This document shows, in pieces, positions 32,551-41,952 of a stretch of 64,000 nt of DNA. The stretch is from Bradyrhizobium sp. 170. Lineage in GTDB: Bacteria; Pseudomonadota; Alphaproteobacteria; Rhizobiales; Xanthobacteraceae. Numbering within the stretch: position 1 is the stretch's first letter; each line of letters begins with the position of its first letter. The DNA lies in the NCBI RefSeq assembly GCF_023101085.1, contig NZ_CP064703.1, positions 4,464,001 to 4,528,000 of the forward strand. Direction: 5' to 3'. The notes beneath the pieces were generated by a model. That model was not told where the DNA came from. It worked only from the letters and a program-made list of their open reading frames with translations, and searched no databases. A program made the translations under genes and the position numbers.

Positions 32551-34239
32551 CTACGAGCGACCGGGAACCGGCGCCGGCAGCGCGGGCAAATCGCTTTCAG
32601 TATTGCGATAGGCGGCCAATTCGCCCGCGGCGTCCAGCACGGGGTAGGCGACCGAACAGATGTGCGAGTGGATGCGCCTGAGGTCGCGCAGCACGTCGAG
32701 ATGCAGCGAGGTGGTCTCGATGGTTTCGGGCCGGCCTTCGCGCAAGCGGTCGAGATGCCGTTCGGTCGCGGCCAGTTCGGCATTGCGCAGCGCGGCCTTC
32801 TCGGCCAGAAGCTTTCGCGCCTCGTTGACGTCTCCGGACATGAAGACGCCGAACGCGATCCGAAGCGAATCCATCGTGCGCTTGTGGAAGGCGGACAGCT
32901 CTTCGGCGCCCTCGGCCGAGAACTGGAACCGGCGCTTGATCTTCTTGGTTGCGAGCTCGCTCAGGTTCTTGTCGATGATGTCGCCGATATGCTCGAGGTT
33001 GATGGCGAAGGAGACGATCTCCATCGCCCGCTGTCCCTCGCGCTCGTCGAGGCTGCCACGGGTGAGTTTTGTGACGTAGAGCTTGATCGCCTCGTCGAGG
33101 CTGTCGACGCTGTTGTCCATCTGCGAGACCTGGTCGACCAGCGCCCGGTCGTTGGTCATCATCGCCGCCATCACCTTGCGCAGCATGATCTCGACATGAT
33201 CGCCCATATGCAGGGTCTCGCGGGCGGCATCGGCCAGCGCGAGCGAGGGCGTCTCCAGCGCGCTCTCGTCGAGATAACGCGGGCCTGACGCGTCGGCCTC
33301 CTTGACGCGCTCGGGCAGCAACGCCTTCAACAGCCGCGCCATGCCGTCGAGCAGGCCGATGAAGAGAGCTGCGGTCACAACGTTGAAGGCGATGTGGAAC
33401 AGCGCGGTTGCCTTGGCTGCGTCCGGTTGCCACGAAATCAGAAGGTCCGCGATCGGCTGCAGGAACGGTGCCACCAGCAGGATGCCGGCAAGCCGGTTGA
33501 TGAGGTTGCCCAGCGGCAGGCGGTAGCTCGCGGGATTGTCGCGGCGTGCGCCCTCGACGATCGGATTGATGGCGCTGCCGAGATTGGCGCCGAGTACGAG
33601 CGCCAGCGCCGCGTAAGGCGTGACGAAATGCGCATAGGCCAGCGACATTATCAGCAGCACGCTGGCGACGCTGGAGTGCACCAGCCAGGTCACGATCGCG
33701 GCGAACAGGATGCAGAGCACGGGATCGCCGGTGATGGCGTTCATGAACACGCGCACCCCCGGAGCATTCTCCGCCGGCGCCAGCGTATTGAGCAGGATAT
33801 GCAGCGCCAGCAGCATCAGGCCGAGCCCGATAAAGACGCGGCCGATATCCTTGACGCGCGATCGCGGCCCGCTGCGGAAGGCGACCAGGCCGATGATGAA
33901 CAGCACGGGCGCCACGGCGGCGATGTTGAACGACAGGATCTGCACGATCAGCGTGGTGCCGACATTGGCGCCGAGCATGATGGCGAGCGCGGGAACGAGG
34001 CTGACCAGCCCCTCCGACGTAAACGAACTCGTGATCAGCGCGGTCGCGGTGCTGCTCTGGAGCAGGGCGGTCAGGCCGAGGCCGGCGCCAAAGGCGGTGA
34101 AGCGGTTGCTCAGGGCCTTTGCCAGCAACAGGCGCAGGTTCGGCCCGAACGCGCGCAGGATCCCGCTGTGGACCATATGCAGGCCCCACAGCAGCAGCGC
34201 GACGCCGCCCATCAGGTCGAGAAGAACCAGACTTCCCAT
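32551..34239 (-). CDS. Na+/phosphate cotransporter family protein with PhoU-like tail
   Basis: 562 residues. The membrane half carries the repeated QSS motif region LGLTALLQSSTATALITSSF, and the inverted-repeat glycine motifs LGANVGTTLIVQI and LGANLGSAINPIVEG of the NptA/YjbB family. The last 230 residues form PhoU-like helical bundles (MDNSVDSLDEAIKLYVTKL, INLEHIGDIIDKNLSELATK). It probably moves phosphate with sodium, import or export being uncertain for bacterial members. Single gene, with its own upstream region at 34240-34511. Confidence 0.9.
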   Translation of the reverse strand: MGSLVLLDLMGGVALLLWGLHMVHSGILRAFGPNLRLLLAKALSNRFTAFGAGLGLTALLQSSTATALITSSFTSEGLVSLVPALAIMLGANVGTTLIVQILSFNIAAVAPVLFIIGLVAFRSGPRSRVKDIGRVFIGLGLMLLALHILLNTLAPAENAPGVRVFMNAITGDPVLCILFAAIVTWLVHSSVASVLLIMSLAYAHFVTPYAALALVLGANLGSAINPIVEGARRDNPASYRLPLGNLINRLAGILLVAPFLQPIADLLISWQPDAAKATALFHIAFNVVTAALFIGLLDGMARLLKALLPERVKEADASGPRYLDESALETPSLALADAARETLHMGDHVEIMLRKVMAAMMTNDRALVDQVSQMDNSVDSLDEAIKLYVTKLTRGSLDEREGQRAMEIVSFAINLEHIGDIIDKNLSELATKKIKRRFQFSAEGAEELSAFHKRTMDSLRIAFGVFMSGDVNEARKLLAEKAALRNAELAATERHLDRLREGRPETIETTSLHLDVLRDLRRIHSHICSVAYPVLDAAGELAAYRNTESDLPALPAPVPGRS

Positions 34240-34511
34240 GCGCTTTTCGTTTCCGCCAAATCGAGTCGAGGGGTCAGGCTATCGCCTAACGAGGGGGGAT
34301 CAACCCTTTAATTTGCCGAAAATTGCGCTGCGAGGCGCCGCCGCAGGCGCGTTTGAGAAGCTCGGCCATCAGCCGGAGGGGTAGGTTCGGTAAACGGAGT
34401 TCGAACGTATCAGTTACATTGCGAGCCGTTGCGATAGGCCAATTCCAACAATTCATCGGTAAAGGTGGTGCACCATCGGGTGAATCACATCGAGTAGGGT
34501 CAGGGATCGAG

Positions 34512-34757
34512 ATGTATGCGAATCGTCGCAGCAGCGAACGTCGGGCGTGCAGAAGCTTTGCAAAAATACAGTTCGCGACCGGAGGACTGCCGCGCGATTG
34601 CATGATTTCCGACGTGTCGGATGGCGGTGTGAAGATCATCGCCGAATATCCCGAAATTCCATCCGAATTTACGGTGATTTTCTCGGAGGGCAGGCCGCGT
34701 CAGTGCCGGCTGGCCTGGCGGATCGGCTGCGAACTCGGCGCGCAATTCGTCGACTAG
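34512..34757 (+). CDS. Single-domain PilZ protein near the pilus genes
   Basis: 81 residues starting MYANRRSSERRACRSFAKIQ. The c-di-GMP motifs are RSSER (RxxxR) near residue 6 and DVSDGGVK (DxSxxG) near residue 40, followed by strands ending CELGAQFVD. The frame is open to 34323 but the N-terminus of the domain fits ATG 34512. It lies upstream of tadD and the cpa genes, so it could link c-di-GMP to Flp pilus activity; that link is inference. Confidence 0.8.
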   Translation: MYANRRSSERRACRSFAKIQFATGGLPRDCMISDVSDGGVKIIAEYPEIPSEFTVIFSEGRPRQCRLAWRIGCELGAQFVD

Positions 34758-34915
34758 GCCGCTCGGCAGCGCCGCCGGTACGGGCGGCGCGCGCACGTAC
34801 GGCGGGCGGGAGCCCCGCGGCGGTCACCAATTACCGCGAAAGTGGGGCGGCTTAACCTGAACTTAGGGTTAAGCTGTGAACACTTCTGGACAGTTCCCGC
34901 CGTGAGTCGAGCTAG

Positions 34916-35743
34916 ATGTCCCAGAAGTCGCCCCATCCGTCCCGCGCCGCGCGGCTTCTTGCGTGCACCTCCATCCTGATCCTGGCGTTGGGGCTTGGCG
35001 GCTGCCAGACCTCGGGACTATCTGATATTACCGGTTCGATCGACGAGAAGGCCGACGCCGGCCGCACCAGCGATCCGCGCCGCGACGTCGAACTCTACCA
35101 GGAACGCTATCGCGCCAATCCGAAGGATGCCGACGCGGCGCTGAAATACGGCAAGGCGCTGCGCGCGACGGGACAGCGGTCGCAAGCGGTTGCGGTGCTC
35201 GAACAGGCCACCATCGCGCATTCCAGCAACAAGCTGCTGCTCGCCGCTTACGGCCGTGCGCTGGCGGACAACGGCAATTTCCAGCAGGCCTTCGACGTGC
35301 TCGGCCGCGCCCACAGCCCCGACGATCCCGATTGGCGGCTGCTCTCGGCGCAGGGAGCGACACTGGACCAACTCGGCCGATACGAGGAAGCGCGGCAATA
35401 TTATGCGAGCGCGCTGAAAATCGTGCCCGACCAGCCGTTGGTGCTGTCCAATCTCGGACTGTCCTACGTGCTTTCGAAGGATCTGCCCAAGGCCGAGGAG
35501 ACGCTGCGGCGCGCCCACGGCATGGCGGGGACCGATCCGCGCGTGCGCGCCAATCTGGCGCTGGCGGTTGGCCTGCAAGGCCGTGTCGCCGATGCCGAAA
35601 AGATCGTGAAGGCCGACCTGCCGCCCGCCGAGGCGGCAGCCAACGTCGCGCTGTTGAGGCAGGTGCTGTCGCGGAAAGACAAGGAGAACGCGCGCGCCGA
35701 GGCCGGGAAGATGCCGATCGCGGCCGCCCGACGCGCCGACTAG
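34916..35743 (+). CDS. tadD: Flp pilus assembly lipoprotein TadD (TPR protein)
   Basis: 275 residues. Lipoprotein signal LACTSILILALGLGGC with lipobox LGGC, then at least four TPR units (ALKYGKALRATGQRSQAVAV, LLAAYGRALADNGNFQQAFD, LGRYEEARQYYASALKI, VLSNLGLSYVLSKDLPKAEE). TadD helps secretin assembly in Tad secretion systems. It faces the cpaB-E operon and ends 39 bases from cpaE. Usually it lies in the same direction as the other tad genes, so the convergent layout is unusual. Confidence 0.83.
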   Translation: MSQKSPHPSRAARLLACTSILILALGLGGCQTSGLSDITGSIDEKADAGRTSDPRRDVELYQERYRANPKDADAALKYGKALRATGQRSQAVAVLEQATIAHSSNKLLLAAYGRALADNGNFQQAFDVLGRAHSPDDPDWRLLSAQGATLDQLGRYEEARQYYASALKIVPDQPLVLSNLGLSYVLSKDLPKAEETLRRAHGMAGTDPRVRANLALAVGLQGRVADAEKIVKADLPPAEAAANVALLRQVLSRKDKENARAEAGKMPIAAARRAD

Positions 35744-35781
35744 GCGTCAGCGCTCAAGGCGCTGCCGCCGTCGTTGTTTGC

Positions 35782-37065
35782 TCAGGCCCTGCGGGCCTTT
35801 GCCCCTTGCAACTTCTTGATGATCGGCGCCAGGAACGAAGTCCGGGACCGCTTGGTCACGGCATGGCCGGTCAGGCGCTGCGCCATCTGCAGGAACATCA
35901 TGGTGGTGCGATGCTTGGCGGCGATCTGCGCGATCATCTGGCCGTTATTGGCGGCGGTACCGAACATCCTTGAATCGAACGGAATGGCCGCGATCGGCTG
36001 GCTCTCGATCGCCTTGGCGAATTCGCGCGTGGAGATCTCCGGACGCTTGTGCATGCCGACCTGGTTGAGGCAATAGAGCGGCGGGCGGTCGTTGGGCCGC
36101 GCCGTCTTCAGCACGTTCAGCATGTTCTTGGCGTTGCGCATGTTGGCGAGGTCGGGCTCGGCGACGATCAGAATGTCATCTGCGCCGACCAGCGTGCGCT
36201 TGGTCCACGCCGACCATTGATGGGGGACGTCGAGCACGATGCAGGGGGTCGTCATGCGCATCGTGTCGAAGATCGCATCGAACGCATCGGCGCCGAAATC
36301 ATAGACCTGGTCCAATGATGCCGGCGCTGCGAGCAGGTCGAGGCGGTCGGTGCATTTCGACAGCAAGCGCTCCATGAAGGCGGAGTCCGGCCGTTCCGGC
36401 TGGAAGACCGCATTGGCAATGCCTTGAACCGGATCCTGGTTGTAATCGAGGCTGGCGGTGCCGAAGGCAAGGTCGAGATCGATCACGACGGAATCGAGCG
36501 CGAGATCGCGCGCGATCGCCCAGGCCACGTTGTGCGCGACGGTGGAGGCACCGACGCCGCCCTTGGCGCCGACCACGGCGATGATGCGGCCGACGGCCAC
36601 GGCCTCGGAGGCCGCGTAGAGACCGCATATTGCGCGCACGACGTCGATCGGTTCGACCGGTCCGGTCACGTAGTCGCTGATGCCGCGCCGCACCAGTTCA
36701 CGATAGGGCGTGACGTCGTTGGCGCTGCCAATCACGACGACGCGGGTACCGGCGTCGCAGACGGTCGCGAGTTCATCGAGGGCTTCGAGAATGTCGGAGC
36801 CAGGTTCGGTCTCCAGCAAAATGACGTTCGGCGTCGGCGCCGTGTGGTAGGTCTCGATGGCGGCGGCAATGCCGCCCATGTGAACCGTAAGGTGGGCCTT
36901 TCCGAGACGGCGGTCTTCGCTCGCCGCGCGCACCGCAGTGGCGACAGCGACGCTGGCGCAAAAGGCCTGTACCGATACGCGTGGCGCCGGCGAGATGTAT
37001 TCCTCGGGCTGCGCCGGCGTGTCGTCCAGTTGGTCGTCTGAGTTTTGAAAGACGCGGCTGATCAT
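35782..37065 (-). CDS. cpaE: Pilus assembly ATPase-like protein CpaE/TadZ
   Basis: 427 residues. An N-terminal receiver-like domain (residues about 35-150; VILLETEPGSDILEALDELA) precedes a MinD/ParA-type ATPase domain with deviant Walker A GAKGGVGAST at residues 166-175 and VVIDLDLAFGTASLDY. TadZ proteins place the Tad pilus machine at the cell pole. Its start overlaps the cpaD stop by four bases. The motor ATPase gene cpaF would normally follow but is absent here. Confidence 0.9.
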   Translation of the reverse strand: MISRVFQNSDDQLDDTPAQPEEYISPAPRVSVQAFCASVAVATAVRAASEDRRLGKAHLTVHMGGIAAAIETYHTAPTPNVILLETEPGSDILEALDELATVCDAGTRVVVIGSANDVTPYRELVRRGISDYVTGPVEPIDVVRAICGLYAASEAVAVGRIIAVVGAKGGVGASTVAHNVAWAIARDLALDSVVIDLDLAFGTASLDYNQDPVQGIANAVFQPERPDSAFMERLLSKCTDRLDLLAAPASLDQVYDFGADAFDAIFDTMRMTTPCIVLDVPHQWSAWTKRTLVGADDILIVAEPDLANMRNAKNMLNVLKTARPNDRPPLYCLNQVGMHKRPEISTREFAKAIESQPIAAIPFDSRMFGTAANNGQMIAQIAAKHRTTMMFLQMAQRLTGHAVTKRSRTSFLAPIIKKLQGAKARRA

Positions 37066-37802
37066 TTGCCTGTATCGCTGAGTTTGGCCTTTTCGGCTTC
37101 GGGATAGGTGGTCGTTGTCGGAAGGCCCTTGCGGTACTTGTCAAAGGCGATATTGCGCCGCGACGTATAGGCGGGGCTCTCCGGACGCGGCTGTTCGAGA
37201 TCGGCCGGATTGTCGATCATCGCGGCAAGGTTGCGCTGGGTAGCGCAGCCGAAATTGTGATAGGAGCGATTTTCGTTGTAGGCGACGTTGTCGATATTCG
37301 GCCCGAGGTCTTGCGGCCACAGGCCGCAAGGTCCCGCCACGGCCGTAATCTTCGGATAGCTGAGCCGGATCGTCGGCAGCGTACGGGGATCGTCGGGCCG
37401 GTAGTGACGCATCGTGATGGCGCGCGAGGGCACGCCGCCCGCCATCAGCACCGACTGGATTTCCCGGAACGATGCCGCGGCCGCGCGCGCATTCGGCGTG
37501 TCGATCGGGACATCGGCGATAACAGCGCCGGTGCCTTCACGCACCCAGGTCTGCGCCAGGCCCATGACGTCGGTGCGTTGCGACCCGGAGAGGCCGCCGC
37601 GGGCATGACCGACGAACACCACGATCGAGCGGTTGGCTTCGGTCACCGCGATCGGATGACGGTGGCGGTAATCATCGGACACACTGGCGGTCACGATTTC
37701 CGTGGTCTGCGGCGTGCAGGCACCGAGCGCGGCCGAAAGGCCGAGCAGGGCGCCAAGCATGTGCAAGGTCTTGCCGCGATGGAGCGGAATTCTCGTTGTC
37801 AT
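37062..37802 (-). CDS. cpaD: Pilus assembly lipoprotein CpaD
   Basis: 246 residues starting MTTRIPLHRGKTLHMLGALL with a lipobox ending ALGAC. The mature part has the CpaD pattern: DDYRHRHPIAVTEANRSIVV near the N-terminus, the VAGPCGLWPQDLGPNIDN region and FGCATQRNLAAMIDNPADLE. CpaD is an outer-membrane lipoprotein that helps the CpaC secretin of the Tad/Flp apparatus. The start at 37802 is set by the signal peptide; the open frame reaches 38015. Confidence 0.9.
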   Translation of the reverse strand: MTTRIPLHRGKTLHMLGALLGLSAALGACTPQTTEIVTASVSDDYRHRHPIAVTEANRSIVVFVGHARGGLSGSQRTDVMGLAQTWVREGTGAVIADVPIDTPNARAAAASFREIQSVLMAGGVPSRAITMRHYRPDDPRTLPTIRLSYPKITAVAGPCGLWPQDLGPNIDNVAYNENRSYHNFGCATQRNLAAMIDNPADLEQPRPESPAYTSRRNIAFDKYRKGLPTTTTYPEAEKAKLSDTGK

Positions 37803-37842
37803 CGTTCTGTCCTCGTCCCCACTCGGTGAACAGCTCTGCATC

Positions 37843-39303
37843 TCAATCAATGATGAAGCCGAAATTGCTCTGGATTCCGCCGACGGGATCGACGCGGGCG
37901 GCGAGCCCGTAGATCCGGTTGATGCGCCCGAGCAGCGTGGACTGGGAATCGGATGCCGGCGCGAAGCCGTCGTCGGGCCGCGACAGTTCTTTCTGCGCGA
38001 CCGCGCGGACGACATAGGGCGTCACAAGAACCATCAGTTCGGTCTGGTTGTTGACGAAGTCCTGGCTGCGGAACAGCGCGCCCAGCACCGGCAATTGATC
38101 GAGCCCCGGCAAGCCGTTGATGGCCTGCTTGGTCTGCTCCTGGATCAGGCCGGCCATCGCCATCGAGCCGCCGGAGGGTATTTCCAGCGTCGTTTCGGCG
38201 CGGCGGGTCTTGATCGACGGAACAGTGAGCGAATTGCCGGCCTGGTTCAGCGTGATGGCATTGTCGTTGGAAAGTTCGGAAACTTCGGTCATCACCCGCA
38301 GGCTGATGCGGCCTTCGGTCAGAACCACCGGCGTGAAGTTGAGCGAGATGCCGAACTTCTTGTACTGGATCGAGGTCGTACAGACATGCGTCGTCGGATC
38401 GCAGGAATAGCCAGCGGGGACGGGAAATTCGCCGCCGGCGATGAAGGTCGCGGACTCGCCGGAGATTGCCGTCAGGTTCGGCTCGGCCAGCGTCTTCACC
38501 ACGCCGGCGCTCTCCATCGCCCGCATCGTCGCGGTGACTGTCGGCAGCCCCTTGAGGACGCTCGAGGCAGCCAGGCCGTTGCTGGACACCAGCGAGCGAC
38601 CGAAGGCCGTGAACGGGTTGTTGTTGTTGAAGTTCACGACCGCCGTGCCGTAATTCATGCTGGCTGAGAGATCGACGCCCATCTGCTTGACGATGTCGCG
38701 TCGCACTTCCGAGACATTGACCTTCAGCATCACCTGGTCGCGGCCGCGAACCACGATCGAATTGACGACCTTCTCGGCCCCGCCGACCAGCCGCGCGGCG
38801 ATCTCGCCGGCCTGCTGGGCTTCGACCGGGCTCGACACCGAGCCGGTCAGCATCACGCTGTCGCCGACGCCATCGATCTGGATGCCCGGCATCGACTGCC
38901 GCAGCGCGGCGCGTACGCCGTTGAGGTCACGCTTGACCGCGATGTCGTAGGAAGCAACCTGCTGGCCGTCGGCGTCGAAGAACACGACGTTGGTCTGGCC
39001 GACTGCGCCGCCGATGATATAGGCGCGTTGCGAGGAACGAACGACGGCATTGGCGATCTTCGGATCGGCGACCAGCACATCCTTCACGTCGCGTGGCAGG
39101 TCGACGACCACGGACTTGCCGATGCCGAGCGACAGGAAGCGCATCTTGACCGGGCCGATGGCGGAGGTCGTCACGGGATCCTTGTCGGACTCGGCTGCGA
39201 AAACCGGCAGCAGCGGACCAAGCGTCAGCGCGGCGACGGCCGACAATAACAGGGTGCGCGCCGCTACGGTCCGCATCGCTGACTGATATTCCCAAAACTT
39301 CAT
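37843..39303 (-). CDS. cpaC: Tad/Flp pilus secretin CpaC
   Basis: 486 residues. Signal peptide, then an N-terminal pilus-secretin domain (LGIGKSVVVDLPRDVKDVLV, PKIANAVVRSSQRAYIIGGA), a BON-like part (QIDGVGDSVMLTGSVSSPVE), and the secretin domain (TLAEPNLTAISGESATFIAG, LNFTPVVLTEGRISLRVMTE, TLEIPSGGSMAMAGLI). It forms the outer-membrane channel of the pilus. ATG 39303 is supported by AAAGGAAG six to eight bases upstream; ATG 39324 would overlap the cpaB stop. Confidence 0.93.
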   Translation of the reverse strand: MKFWEYQSAMRTVAARTLLLSAVAALTLGPLLPVFAAESDKDPVTTSAIGPVKMRFLSLGIGKSVVVDLPRDVKDVLVADPKIANAVVRSSQRAYIIGGAVGQTNVVFFDADGQQVASYDIAVKRDLNGVRAALRQSMPGIQIDGVGDSVMLTGSVSSPVEAQQAGEIAARLVGGAEKVVNSIVVRGRDQVMLKVNVSEVRRDIVKQMGVDLSASMNYGTAVVNFNNNNPFTAFGRSLVSSNGLAASSVLKGLPTVTATMRAMESAGVVKTLAEPNLTAISGESATFIAGGEFPVPAGYSCDPTTHVCTTSIQYKKFGISLNFTPVVLTEGRISLRVMTEVSELSNDNAITLNQAGNSLTVPSIKTRRAETTLEIPSGGSMAMAGLIQEQTKQAINGLPGLDQLPVLGALFRSQDFVNNQTELMVLVTPYVVRAVAQKELSRPDDGFAPASDSQSTLLGRINRIYGLAARVDPVGGIQSNFGFIID

Positions 39304-39320
39304 AGGGGACTTCCTTTCGG

Positions 39321-40118
39321 TCACTTCTGTGCCGTCGTTTGATTGGCGACCCCGTAGCGAACCACGTTGACGCTCTGACCTCGTTTTTGAACCTGATCCT
39401 CGGACGGGCCTTCAGCCGTCGCGTTGACATCGGTGATGCTGCGCAGCGCAAGCGACAGCGTGCCGCTCTGGCGCGAGCGCGCGAGCGTCTCGGCCTGCTC
39501 GGGCTTCAGTTCGAGTGTGACGGTGCGGCCGACAAGGGTGTTGACGCCCTCTTTTTCCTTCGGCGCCTGATCGATCGCCAGCACACGGATATTGGAGAGA
39601 ATGATTTCAGACTGGGCTACGTCGGGTCCCTTGCTGTCCGGATTCTTCTCGCGCTTGGAGAGGATGACGTCGACGCGATCATTGGGCAGGATGAAGCCGC
39701 CGGCGCCGGTTTCCGGCGAGATCTCGGTCGAGATTGCCCGCATGCCGGTCGGCAGGATGGCTGCCATGAAGCCGGAGCCGTTGGCCCTGACCAGCTTCTG
39801 CTCACGGATCGGCTCGCCCGCGATGAAGGGCGCGCGTGCGATCGAACCGGCGATTTCCTTGATGGCCTCGGCCCTGCTGGCGCGGTTGACCAGATTGTTG
39901 CCGGCGGAAGCCGGCCAGGTTTGCCATTGCAGGTCTTCGGGCTTGACCGCCTGGCCGAGCCCGATGTCGGACTTCGCGACCAGAATTTCCACCGTCGGCA
40001 ACTGCGCGACCGGTTCGGCCGCCGGGCGCGAATTTTCTTCCGTGCCACGGGCGAGATAGGCGGCGACCCCGCCGGCAGCCAAGGCGATGATCAGAACGAC
40101 GACACGTGCGATATTCAT
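39321..40118 (-). CDS. cpaB: Flp pilus assembly protein CpaB (RcpC)
   Basis: 265 residues. One N-terminal membrane helix (MNIARVVVLIIALAAGGVAA), then an SAF domain (VAKSDIGLGQAVKPEDLQWQ) and the RcpC/CpaB domain (GFILPNDRVDVILSKREKNP, TVTLELKPEQAETLARSRQS). It is a periplasmic component of the Tad apparatus and is the first gene of the cpaB-C-D-E unit. No prepilin peptidase or Flp pilin gene precedes it. Confidence 0.92.
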   Translation of the reverse strand: MNIARVVVLIIALAAGGVAAYLARGTEENSRPAAEPVAQLPTVEILVAKSDIGLGQAVKPEDLQWQTWPASAGNNLVNRASRAEAIKEIAGSIARAPFIAGEPIREQKLVRANGSGFMAAILPTGMRAISTEISPETGAGGFILPNDRVDVILSKREKNPDSKGPDVAQSEIILSNIRVLAIDQAPKEKEGVNTLVGRTVTLELKPEQAETLARSRQSGTLSLALRSITDVNATAEGPSEDQVQKRGQSVNVVRYGVANQTTAQK

Positions 40119-40424
40119 ACGCTTTACTTACTCTTACGCAGGGACGCCCCAACTACACCGCAACGACAGCCATCCCGGAGGTATGACTAGGCATCAAAGG
40201 TATAAGGGAACTTGAGGCGTGAATTATTTGATGGATCGAACGGCGAGATCCGCCGTCATGGTGAACGAGCGGTTATCGTTTGAAGAAAATCGTCCGCAAA
40301 AATCCGGAGGTGCGGCCGGTGACCGCAACGCGCGGTTGATCTGGCCCGGCAGGATGCAAGCGAAGGCGTTCCGCTGCGTCGGTAACAGCGGAGACGGCTC
40401 GAAAATCGACAGGGGATAGCCGCC
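40119..40424. other. Intergenic region upstream of cpaB, no confident gene
   Basis: It should hold the cpaB promoter on the minus strand. A 66-codon frame from GTG 40219 exists but has no recognisable features. GGAACTTGAGGCGTG (from about 40209) resembles part of an extracytoplasmic sigma -35 element but no matching -10 is clear. Confidence 0.4.
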
Positions 40425-41618
40425 CTAGACGGCGGCCTTCAACGCCGCAAAGCCGCGCTCGAGATCGGCCTTGAGGTCGTCGACATTCTCCAGGCCGATG
40501 TGGAGTCGCAGCGTCGGCCCGCCGGGGGACCATTTGGTCGCGGTGCGGTAGGGATCGCAGTCGAACGGGATGATGAGGCTTTCGAAGCCGCCCCACGAAA
40601 AGCCCATGCCGAACAGCTTGACGGTGTCGAGCAGGGCGTCGACCGCCTTCTGCGGCACCGGCTTCAACACAATGCTGAACAGGCCGGAGGCGCCGGTGAA
40701 GTCGCGCTTCCAGATCGCGTGGCCGGGATGGCTTTCGAGCGCCGGATGCAGGACCGACAAGACTTCGGGGCGGGTGGCAAGCCAGCGCGCCATTTCGAGG
40801 CCGGAGCGATAATGCTGCGTGAGCCGCACCGAAAGCGTGCGGGTGCCGCGCAGCGCCAGGAAGACGTCGTCGGGACCGGCGCAGACGCCAAGCAGGCGGA
40901 TGCCCTCGGCGAGCAGCGGCCAGGCCTTTGCGTTTGCCGAAATCGTGCCGAACATGATGTCGGAATGGCCGCCGATATATTTGGTGGCGGCCTGCATGCT
41001 GATGTCGACGCCCTGGTCGAGCGAACGATGAAATAGCGGCGTCGCCCAAGTGTTGTCGTCGATGACGAGCGCGCCCCTCGCATGCGCGACCTCGGCGATG
41101 GCGGGGATGTCGCTCATTTCAAACGACTGCGAGCCGGGCGCCTCGACCAGCACCGCTTTGGTGTTGGGCTTGAACAGGCTTTCGATCCTGGCGCCGAGCA
41201 GCGGATCGAAATAGCTGACCTCGACGCCGTAGCGGGCCAGCATGCCGTTGCAGAAATTGCGCGTCGGCCGATAGACGTTGTCGGTCACCAGCACATGATC
41301 GCCGGCGCTCAACACCGAAAGCAGGGTGGTGGTGATCGCGGCCAGCCCCGACGGTGCGAGCCCAACGCCGGCGCATTGTGGGCCTTCCAGCGACATCAGC
41401 ACGTCCTGCAGCGCCCGCGTGGTCGGAGAGCCGTGACGGCCGTAGGAGAATTCGGCGCGGTGGGCGTGCAGGTCCTCGGCGGTCGGATAGAGCACGGTCG
41501 AACCGTGGAATACGGCTGGATTGACGAACCCCCTCTGGCCCTGCGTGTCGCGGCCCGCCGTGACCAGTCTGGTTTCGGGCTTTTGCGGGTTGGACGATCC
41601 GTCGTTCGAAGAGCTCAT
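40425..41618 (-). CDS. metC: Cystathionine beta-lyase (Cys/Met metabolism PLP enzyme)
   Basis: 397 residues of the trans-sulphuration PLP family. N-terminal PETRLVTAGRDTQGQRGFVN leads into the SYGRHGSPTTRALQDVLMSL region; the PLP lysine is K213 in MQAATKYIGGHSD; RTLSVRLTQHYRSGLEMARW follows. The N-terminus and W/Y pattern fit the alphaproteobacterial cystathionine beta-lyase branch, which cleaves cystathionine to homocysteine, pyruvate and ammonia. ATG 41618 was chosen for homology-like length; its ribosome-binding site is weak. Divergent from the aap operon. Confidence 0.85.
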   Translation of the reverse strand: MSSSNDGSSNPQKPETRLVTAGRDTQGQRGFVNPAVFHGSTVLYPTAEDLHAHRAEFSYGRHGSPTTRALQDVLMSLEGPQCAGVGLAPSGLAAITTTLLSVLSAGDHVLVTDNVYRPTRNFCNGMLARYGVEVSYFDPLLGARIESLFKPNTKAVLVEAPGSQSFEMSDIPAIAEVAHARGALVIDDNTWATPLFHRSLDQGVDISMQAATKYIGGHSDIMFGTISANAKAWPLLAEGIRLLGVCAGPDDVFLALRGTRTLSVRLTQHYRSGLEMARWLATRPEVLSVLHPALESHPGHAIWKRDFTGASGLFSIVLKPVPQKAVDALLDTVKLFGMGFSWGGFESLIIPFDCDPYRTATKWSPGGPTLRLHIGLENVDDLKADLERGFAALKAAV

Positions 41619-41952
41619 GCATTTGCCGTAAGACGTTATGCCGCAGCCGCAACTAGATCGCGAAAACACCCGCCGGGCGGCGGGTCGGGGCCGGGTCAGT
41701 TAATAACAAGATACAGAAGACGGCAGTCAACCCCTTGACCCGGCACGCCAGTCGTTCTGAGATGCATGCCAACTAACAGTCGCTGCAAGTTGAGGGGCCT
41801 GCCGCGATATCAGATCCATTGCCAGACCGGACTGCACGTCAAACTGCACGGTCGGGATGACGCTTTTCAGCGAGGGATCAGCGGGTTGGCCCCATAACGT
41901 CAGGCGTTGCCTAAAAAACGATCTCCGGACGACCCCTTGAAAGGCCAAGCCC
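41619..41952. other. Divergent promoter region between metC and aapJ
   Basis: No gene seen. A TTGACC hexamer at 41735-41740 could be a -35 for aapJ, but no good -10 lies at the right distance. Nothing resembling a SAM riboswitch was recognised. A short GCCGGGCGGCGGGTC-type G+C run near 41672-41690 lies in the metC leader. Confidence 0.4.

Noticed and set aside
40219..40419. 66-codon frame from GTG upstream of cpaB
   Set aside because: No family features, no membrane or signal segment, and a weak ribosome-binding site; it lies in the likely cpaB promoter region.
41619..41952. Possible SAM riboswitch upstream of metC
   Set aside because: No conserved SAM-I or SAM-II core could be recognised; the leader is short and without the expected pairing.
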